This document shows positions 54,594-64,000 of a DNA stretch of 64,000 nt, piece by piece. The DNA lies in NCBI RefSeq assembly GCF_016858125.1, contig NZ_CP064781.1:2799501-2863500 (forward strand), written 5' to 3'. Position 1 is the first letter of the stretch. Every line of letters begins with the position of its first letter. The DNA comes from Azospira restricta. GTDB lineage: Bacteria; Pseudomonadota; Gammaproteobacteria; Burkholderiales; Rhodocyclaceae. The position numbers were made by a program, and so were the translations under genes. The notes under the pieces are model-generated. The model saw only the letters and a list, made by a program, of their open reading frames with translations. It was not told the origin of the DNA and did no database searches.

Positions 54594-55667
54594 CTAGAAC
54601 AGCTCGGAATCGCCGTAGGCGATTTCCTTGAAGACGCCCGTGCGCACCAGTTCCTCGTACTCGCAGACGCGGTTGCGTCCCTGCCGCTTGGCCTCGTAGA
54701 GGCTGCGGTCGGCGCGGGCGAGCACCTCCTGCGGCAGGAAATCGGGGTTGGCGCGGCAGTAGCCGATGCTGATCGTCAGCCGCTCGACGCGCGGGAAGGC
54801 GTGCGCCTCGATGGTCTGCCGCACGCGCTCGAAGATGCTGCGGGCGACTTCGTCGCTGTCGGCGGAGACGATCGCGACGAACTCCTCGCCGCCGTAGCGG
54901 TAGAGCAGGTCCGAACTGCGGAAGGTGTGGCACATCAGGCGTGCGGCGAGGAGCAGGATCTCGTCGCCGACGATGTGGCCGTGCACGTCGTTGATCTGCT
55001 TGAAATGATCGATGTCGATCACCGCCAGCCAGTAGCGGTTGGTGGGCGCCGCGTGGCGGGCGCCGCCCGGCTCGCTGTAGCTGATCGGACGGCCGAGCGC
55101 GGTCCACAGGCGGTCGAAGCTGTTCTCCAGCGCCTGCCGGTTGAACAGCCCGGTCAGCCGGTCGCGCATGCTGACGTCGAGCAGCGCGTAGTAGTTGGAG
55201 AAGACCTCGAGCACGCCGCGGATGATCGTGTCCTCGGTCGGCGACACCTCGTGGTCGCGCTGGAAGACGAAATAGCCGCAGATCTCGCCGTCGCCGAACA
55301 GCGGATAGGCGATCGCCATCTCGCTGCCGAGGCGGCGCGTGCAGGGGCGCGAGAGCAGGCGGACGTTCTCGGTCAGCGCCCCGATCTCCGGCGGCAGGTC
55401 CTGCACGTTGAGGACTTCCTCGATGCGCTCGACGATGCGGGAAACGCCGGCGGCGTCGACTTCCTTCGAGCGGTGGTAGTGGATCACGCGGGCCAGCGCG
55501 AAGTCCTCGTCGGTACGGTAGAGCGAGGTGTTGAGGACGCCGAGCTGCGGACCGAGCGTCTTCAGCAGGCTCTGCTCGAGCAGTTCGGTGTCGCGGATCG
55601 CGGTCAGCTTGCCAAGCTTGCTGAGCAGGCTGGGCAGCCGCGTCTGGCCGGTGTCGTTGTCCATCAT
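54594..55667 (-). CDS. Diguanylate cyclase with N-terminal GAF-like region
   Basis: A 357-residue soluble protein. Residues about 40-165 have a GAF-like character (LYRTDEDFALARVIHYHR, LGSEMAIAYPLFGDGEICGYFVF) and the C-terminal half is a GGDEF domain with the GGEEF active site at 259-263 and an intact inhibitory RxxD site (R250-D253). An insertion of about 20 residues (ISYSEPGGARHAAPT) sits between the MRDRLTGLFNRQ and LAVIDIDHFKQIND blocks. It should make c-di-GMP from GTP in response to an unknown cytosolic ligand. The start MMDND at 55667 was chosen; a longer start is in frame. It follows the typA terminator on the same strand. Confidence 0.88.
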   Translation of the reverse strand: MMDNDTGQTRLPSLLSKLGKLTAIRDTELLEQSLLKTLGPQLGVLNTSLYRTDEDFALARVIHYHRSKEVDAAGVSRIVERIEEVLNVQDLPPEIGALTENVRLLSRPCTRRLGSEMAIAYPLFGDGEICGYFVFQRDHEVSPTEDTIIRGVLEVFSNYYALLDVSMRDRLTGLFNRQALENSFDRLWTALGRPISYSEPGGARHAAPTNRYWLAVIDIDHFKQINDVHGHIVGDEILLLAARLMCHTFRSSDLLYRYGGEEFVAIVSADSDEVARSIFERVRQTIEAHAFPRVERLTISIGYCRANPDFLPQEVLARADRSLYEAKRQGRNRVCEYEELVRTGVFKEIAYGDSELF

Positions 55668-55759
55668 CGTCCCCCTGGAAGTCGTTTCGGCTGCCGACAC
55701 CCCATGCTCTCAGGGACGGGGTGCGGGCAGCATGACCTGGATCAAAACCGCGCGCCACG

Positions 55760-55788
55760 AAAAAACGGGCATCCCGCGGATGCCCGTT
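55760..55788 (-). terminator. Rho-independent terminator of typA
   Basis: An 11-bp stem (55764-55774/55778-55788, AACGGGCATCC/GGATGCCCGTT) with a 3-nt loop is followed on the minus strand by TTTTT. It separates typA from the downstream diguanylate cyclase gene. Confidence 0.87.
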
Positions 55789-55806
55789 GCCCGATGCCGG
55801 CGCCGC

Positions 55807-57651
<1,845 letters not shown>

Positions 57652-57731
57652 GGAGGAATACCTAAGCCTTTGAAAAAGGCGGCAATTCTACCACATCAAG
57701 ACGCCTCTGTTGCGGCGCAAAACCGCTTTTT

Positions 57732-58118
57732 TCAGCCTTCCCGGTTGCGCATGAAGTCGGCGGTGTTGAAGAAGGACTGCAGCAGCCGCTGGCGCAGGCC
57801 CGCCTCGATGCCGACGTCCTCCATCGCCAGCGTCATGCACGCCACCCACTGGTCGCGCTCGGCGCTGCCGATCGCGAACGGCAGATGCCGCGCGCGCAGG
57901 CGCGGGTGGCCGAAGCGCTCGACGAAGAGGTCCGGCCCGCCGAGCCAGCCGGACAGGAACATGAACAGCTTGTCGCGCGAGCCCTGCAGGTCCTCGGGGT
58001 GCATCGCGCGGATGCCGGCGAACTGCGGCGCTGCCGCCATCAGTTCGTAGAAACGGTCGGTCAGGCGGGCGACGACGGCTTCGCCGCCGATCGCCTCGTA
58101 GGGGGTCATTTCGTTCAT
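57732..58118 (-). CDS. Group II truncated haemoglobin
   Basis: A 128-residue globin of group II (trHbO). The proximal histidine is His78 in RARHLPF, the B10 tyrosine is Tyr24 (RFYELM) and the group-specific Trp is at 91 (DQWVACM). It starts YEAIGGEAVVARLTDRFYEL as in trHbO. Group II globins bind O2, NO or CO tightly and may detoxify or sense them. The gene begins 21 bp after the stop of the haem-binding diguanylate cyclase on the same strand and precedes typA by 80 bp. Confidence 0.95.
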   Translation of the reverse strand: MNEMTPYEAIGGEAVVARLTDRFYELMAAAPQFAGIRAMHPEDLQGSRDKLFMFLSGWLGGPDLFVERFGHPRLRARHLPFAIGSAERDQWVACMTLAMEDVGIEAGLRQRLLQSFFNTADFMRNREG

Positions 58119-58139
58119 CGGGTCTTGCGGGGTCAGGGG

Positions 58140-59822
58140 TTAACGGGATTTTGCCGATTCCTCGGGCGAATAGAAACAGTAGCGCGCCTTGCCGCCCTCC
58201 TTGGCGCGGTACATCGCCTCGTCGGCGGCCGCCAGCAGCAGATCGGTGCTCTGCTGGTCCTCGGGAAAGAGCGCGATGCCGATCGACGCGGTCAGCTCGG
58301 CGCGGATCTCGCCGATGCGGTACGGCGCGCCGACGGCGTCGAGGACCTTCTGCGCCAGACGCTCGACGTCCGCCCGGCTGGCGATGTCGGAGACGCCGAG
58401 CACGAATTCGTCGCCGCCGAAACGCGCGGCGACGTCGGTGCTGCGCACGGCGGCCGACAGCCGTCGCGCGACCTCGACCAGCACGGCGTCGCCGGTGGCG
58501 TGGCCGTAGCGGTCGTTGATCGGCTTGAAGCCGTCGAGGTCGATGAACAGCACCGCGGCCACCCGCGCGGCCCGCGCCTGCAGGGCCAGCATCCGCTCCA
58601 GCCGGTCGAGGAACAGGCTGCGGTTGGCGAGTCCGGTGAGATGGTCGAAGTTCGCCTGGTGCCAGATTTCGCGCTGGCGCGCCTGGCGTTCGGTGGCATC
58701 GACCAGCGAGATCACCGCCCCCATCACGTGCCCGGATTCGACGATCGGGTCGACGCGGATCTCGGCGGTAACGGCCGCCTCGGCGCCGACCGCCAGCGCC
58801 ACCGCCTCCTCCGCCTGCGCCACGCCGTCGAGTGCGTTGAGCAGCATCGACGCCAGCTTCGGGCTGCGTCCGGCAAGGATCGGCGCCAGCTGCACGCCGT
58901 GCAGCATCTGCGTATCGGCGAGGCCGAGCAGGCGCGCCGCGGTCGGGTTGAACACCTGGCAGCAGCCTTCGGCATCGACGCCGATGATGCCGCCCGACGT
59001 CGCCTCGACGAGGTGGCGCAACTGGCTCTCGGCCAGCCGGCGCTCGCCCGCCTCGGCGCGCAATTCGGCGGTGCGCACCTCGACCAGGCGCTCCTGCTCG
59101 GCGCGCGCCCGCTCCAGCGCGCCGACGTGGGTGCGGATGCGGCGCATCGCGTAGATCGTCAACGCCACCAGCCCGGCCCACGACAGCAGGTGGCCGAAGA
59201 GCACGGTGTGGCGGTGCGGGACGACGGCCGCCGCGATCGGCGCCACCGGGAAACTGACGCTGATCCCGCCGCGCACGTCGCCGACGCGGTAGCCCTGGCT
59301 CTCGTGGCAGCCGAGGCAGGCCTGATGGGTGACCAGCGGCGCCATGTAGCGGATCTGGGCGTCGCTCCCGGGCAGGATTTCCGCGTACTCCTGCAGCCCC
59401 CGTTCGAAGCGCTGCAGCGCGGCGGTCTCCCAGGGATCGGCCCGGTTGTCCGGATTGACCGGCTTGAGGCTGGTCATCCGCACGCGAATGCCGGTCTGCT
59501 CGAGGATCGTCGTCGCCATCTGCCGCGTCATGTAGGCCGGATTGACCATCGTCAGCCGCAGGCCCGAGGTGGTCACCGGATCGCGGTCGGGAACGTTGAG
59601 ATAGGGATTGGGCGGGGTCAGCTCCGACTGCACCACGTAGAGTCCGCCATGGCGTGAATTCCACAGGCGCATCGCCTCGATCATGCGAAAAATATCCCGC
59701 CCTTGGCTGGTTGCCGTATCGAACACTTGCTGGTCCAGTTGCTGCCAGTTCCAGCGAAACGACGCACCAACCACCAAGCCCCAGAAAACGAGCGGTATGA
59801 GCCAGAAGTATTTCAGCCTCAT
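58140..59822 (-). CDS. Haem-binding (DUF3365) PAS diguanylate cyclase
   Basis: A 560-residue membrane sensor. A transmembrane helix at about 5-22 is followed by a periplasmic DUF3365 (Tll0287-like) domain (about 25-205) with a c-type haem site CLGCH at 169-173, then a second helix (about 208-226), a coiled linker, a PAS domain (about 265-380) and a GGDEF domain. The active site GGDEF is at 469-473 with an inhibitory RxxD (R460-D463). The start MRLKYFWLIPL at 59822 gives the membrane anchor. It should detect a redox state or gas through a covalently bound haem in the periplasm and make c-di-GMP. The globin gene follows at once. Confidence 0.93.
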   Translation of the reverse strand: MRLKYFWLIPLVFWGLVVGASFRWNWQQLDQQVFDTATSQGRDIFRMIEAMRLWNSRHGGLYVVQSELTPPNPYLNVPDRDPVTTSGLRLTMVNPAYMTRQMATTILEQTGIRVRMTSLKPVNPDNRADPWETAALQRFERGLQEYAEILPGSDAQIRYMAPLVTHQACLGCHESQGYRVGDVRGGISVSFPVAPIAAAVVPHRHTVLFGHLLSWAGLVALTIYAMRRIRTHVGALERARAEQERLVEVRTAELRAEAGERRLAESQLRHLVEATSGGIIGVDAEGCCQVFNPTAARLLGLADTQMLHGVQLAPILAGRSPKLASMLLNALDGVAQAEEAVALAVGAEAAVTAEIRVDPIVESGHVMGAVISLVDATERQARQREIWHQANFDHLTGLANRSLFLDRLERMLALQARAARVAAVLFIDLDGFKPINDRYGHATGDAVLVEVARRLSAAVRSTDVAARFGGDEFVLGVSDIASRADVERLAQKVLDAVGAPYRIGEIRAELTASIGIALFPEDQQSTDLLLAAADEAMYRAKEGGKARYCFYSPEESAKSR

Positions 59823-60266
59823 AAGCCCATTGTGGACCGCCCGACCGGCGGATGCCAGCCGGAAGCGTCCTTGCCGGCCGCTTCGGCCGGATGCTAGATT
59901 GCTCGTATCCGCCCCGCAGGAGAGAAGCATGCCCCCGATCCGCCTCACCGGTTTCGTCATCGTCCTGGTCGGCCTGCTTTCCGGGCTGGTGCTCGTCGCC
60001 CAGCCCTTCTTCGCGCTCGGCAACGTGGCGCCGCTGGTGCTGCTCCTGCTGTTCCTCGGCTGCCTGTCCTTCGGTCTGCCGCTCTACGCGGCCGGTGACC
60101 ATCGCCAGCGGGCGCTGCGCCTGTCCGGCGGCGCGCTGCTGCTGCTCGGACTGGTGGCGCTGATCGGCGTCTTCGTCGACGCCGCCGGCGTGCGCGCGGC
60201 ACAGCAGTCGACCGCGCTGCTCTGGCTGCTCGCCCCCACCGGGATCTTCGGCGGGCTGCTGCTCGC

Positions 60267-62594
<2,328 letters not shown>

Positions 62595-62701
62595 CGGTGG
62601 CGGATGGGGACGGGAACGAGGGCGAAGGGCGGGAACAGGCGACTTAGACCGGGAAATCGCCCAGAGATTCCCCGGTCCGCAAAGAAGACTGCCGACCGGC
62701 G

Positions 62702-63397
62702 TCAGCCGTGGGCGCGCTCCAGACGGTAGCCGTGGCCATAGACGGTGGTCAGCAGCCAGCCGTTGGCCGGCTCGAGGCCGAGCTTGCGGCGCAGGCGGCT
62801 GACATGCGTATCGACGGTGCGCGTATCGATCTCGGCATCGACCTCCCAGACCTTCTCGAGCAGCGTTTGGCGGTTGAACAGCGTGCCCAGGTTGGCGAGC
62901 AGCAGCAGTGCCAGATCGAATTCCTTGCCGGTCAATGCCACCGGCCGCCCGTCGACCTGCGCGCTGCGCGCCGCCGGGTCGAGCACGATGTTGCCCACCG
63001 TCAACGCCGCCGACTCGCGTACGCCGCCGGCCAGCGCCTGCCGGCGGATCAGCGCCTCGATCCGCGCCGACAGTTCGACGTAGCGGATCGGCTTGCAGAC
63101 GTAGTCGTCGGCGCCGAGGCGCAGCATCGCGACGACGTCGCTCTCGGCGACGCGGGCGGTGACGAAGATCACCGGCAGCGACCAGCCGAAACGCTGGCGC
63201 ACCCAGCGCAGCAGTTCGTCGCCGGAGCCGTCGGGCAGGATCCAGTCCATCAGCAGCAGGTCGAAGGGCTGCGCTTCCAGCCCGCGACGGAACTCCTGGG
63301 CGGAGGCGAATACTACCCCTTCGTGGCCGAGCTCCTCGACCATCGTCTTCAGCAGCAGGGCCTGGCTTCGGGAATCCTCGAGAATCGCTAGACGCAT
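62702..63397 (-). CDS. OmpR-family response regulator
   Basis: A 231-residue two-component regulator. The receiver domain has acidic residues E7/D8, the phosphorylated Asp51 in LLLMDWILP, Thr80 in FVTAR and Lys102 in CKPI; the C-terminal winged helix ([13 protein letters not shown]...[18 protein letters not shown]...[10 protein letters not shown]) is standard OmpR/PhoB type. The start overlaps no neighbour and lies 84 bp after the diguanylate cyclase at the window end, so the two are probably an operon. No histidine kinase is seen here. The target genes are unknown. Confidence 0.94.
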   Translation of the reverse strand: MRLAILEDSRSQALLLKTMVEELGHEGVVFASAQEFRRGLEAQPFDLLLMDWILPDGSGDELLRWVRQRFGWSLPVIFVTARVAESDVVAMLRLGADDYVCKPIRYVELSARIEALIRRQALAGGVRESAALTVGNIVLDPAARSAQVDGRPVALTGKEFDLALLLLANLGTLFNRQTLLEKVWEVDAEIDTRTVDTHVSRLRRKLGLEPANGWLLTTVYGHGYRLERAHG

Positions 63398-63481
63398 GGG
63401 TGGAATTATTTCACGGGCGGATCGCCAATAAGCTGATCTCTATCAAATCGATGGCAAGACCGTCGGCGCCGTCGCACTCCG

Positions 63482-64000
63482 TCATTGCATGCAGGCGGCG
63501 ACGACCTGGTTGCGCCCCTGGCGCTTGGCCTCGAGCAGCGCATGGTCGGCGGCCTCGGTCAGTTCGGCGGCGGTCGGGTAATGCAGGCTGCAGGCGAGGC
63601 CGGCGCTGAAGGTCGAGTACAGCGTACCCTCGTTGTGCGCGTGCGGCAGCACCGCGAAATCGCGGCGGATGCGCTCGATCACCGCGTGCGCGCGTTCCGG
63701 CGGCGCGTCCGGCAGCGCCAGGATGAACTCCTCGCCGCCGTAGCGGCCGATCAGGTCGGTCGCACGCAGCCGCCCCTTCAGCAGCCAGGCGAGGTTGCGG
63801 ATCACCTGGTCGCCGACCGGATGGCCGTAGGTGTCGTTGATCGCCTTGAAGTGGTCGATGTCGAGCATCGCCACGCACAGGTTGCCGTGCGCCGGCAACG
63901 ACTCGACCATCGCCTTCAGCCGCGCCTTCGACGCGGTATGGTTGAGCAGACCGGTGAGGCCGTCGGTGCGCGTCGAGCGCAGCGCGTCGCGGTAACGCTC
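63482..64000 (-). CDS. Diguanylate cyclase (partial, N-terminus beyond window)
   Basis: The last 173 codons of a GGDEF protein. The TDGLTGLLNHTAS block, LCVAMLDIDHFKAINDTYGH, the inhibitory RxxD (RATD) and the GGEEF active site are present, all as in active c-di-GMP synthases. The rest of the protein, including any sensor or receiver domain, is outside the window. It is followed by the OmpR-type regulator gene. Confidence 0.92.
   Translation of the reverse strand, partial: ERYRDALRSTRTDGLTGLLNHTASKARLKAMVESLPAHGNLCVAMLDIDHFKAINDTYGHPVGDQVIRNLAWLLKGRLRATDLIGRYGGEEFILALPDAPPERAHAVIERIRRDFAVLPHAHNEGTLYSTFSAGLACSLHYPTAAELTEAADHALLEAKRQGRNQVVAACMQ

Overview
The window is a 64 kb piece of bacterial chromosome with high G+C content and dense coding. 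The gene order and protein types point to a betaproteobacterium, most likely of the Rhodocyclales (Azoarcus/Thauera/Dechloromonas relatives). The main reasons are the EarP/EF-P Arg32 pair, the order rpoE-rseC-mucD-lepA-lepB-DUF4845-rnc-era-recO-pdxJ-acpS-nagZ, the yceD-rpmF-plsX-fabHDG-acpP-fabF run, the mltG-tmk-holB-pilZ-tatD run and the many GGDEF proteins. The genus is an inference. I see no IS element, prophage, integrase, CRISPR array or rRNA gene, so this is mostly core chromosome.

Layout. 1-7.4 kb: NRDE protein and ygfZ (minus), then the plus-strand run mltG-tmk-holB-pilZ-tatD-ankyrin, which meets a DnaQ/UvrC-like nuclease tail to tail. 7.5-9.8 kb: DUF2721, acyltransferase and DUF1178 genes downstream of a tRNA Gly-Cys-Gly-Leu operon with a consensus promoter. 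9.8-14.6 kb: pgsA-uvrC (minus), then earP-efp and an unknown gene (plus). 14.6-24.9 kb: thirteen consecutive minus-strand genes from rpoE to nagZ (sigma-E, envelope protease, translation, RNA and lipid-cofactor functions), broken by a terminator-like hairpin in front of lepA. 25-27 kb: nadB and a YgfX-like gene. 27-33.2 kb: the fatty-acid cluster with rpmF. 33.3-37.6 kb: maf-methyltransferase (plus), then sppA, Rieske protein, gph and rluC (minus). 37.5-40.8 kb: rne with a leader of about 375 nt. 40.8-46.7 kb: a low-molecular-weight phosphatase, uvrB, an aminotransferase, an AsmA-like membrane protein and tRNA-Asn. 46.8-50.3 kb: perM with a cyclic-nucleotide-binding partner, sodC and moaA. 50.3-64 kb: an ABC transporter with an AttH-type lipocalin protein, a diguanylate cyclase, typA, a truncated haemoglobin next to a c-haem-binding diguanylate cyclase, a small membrane protein, ygiQ, an OmpR-type regulator and a diguanylate cyclase cut by the window end.

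Themes. Most genes are housekeeping: DNA repair (uvrC, uvrB, recO), replication (holB, tmk), lipid and envelope synthesis, translation factors (efp, lepA, typA) and RNA processing (rne, rnc). The accessory signal is concentrated in cyclic-di-GMP signalling: three GGDEF proteins, all with an intact inhibitory RxxD site. One of them carries a periplasmic CxxCH haem site and lies 21 bp from a globin gene. The most notable regulatory structures are the rne leader, terminator-like hairpins placed directly before the lepA and plsX start codons, a nearly leaderless promoter for yceD, and an rpoE locus in which rseA and rseB are absent. Coordinates, ORF ends and motifs were read from the sequence. Functions come from known families. 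Promoter and hairpin roles are inferred.
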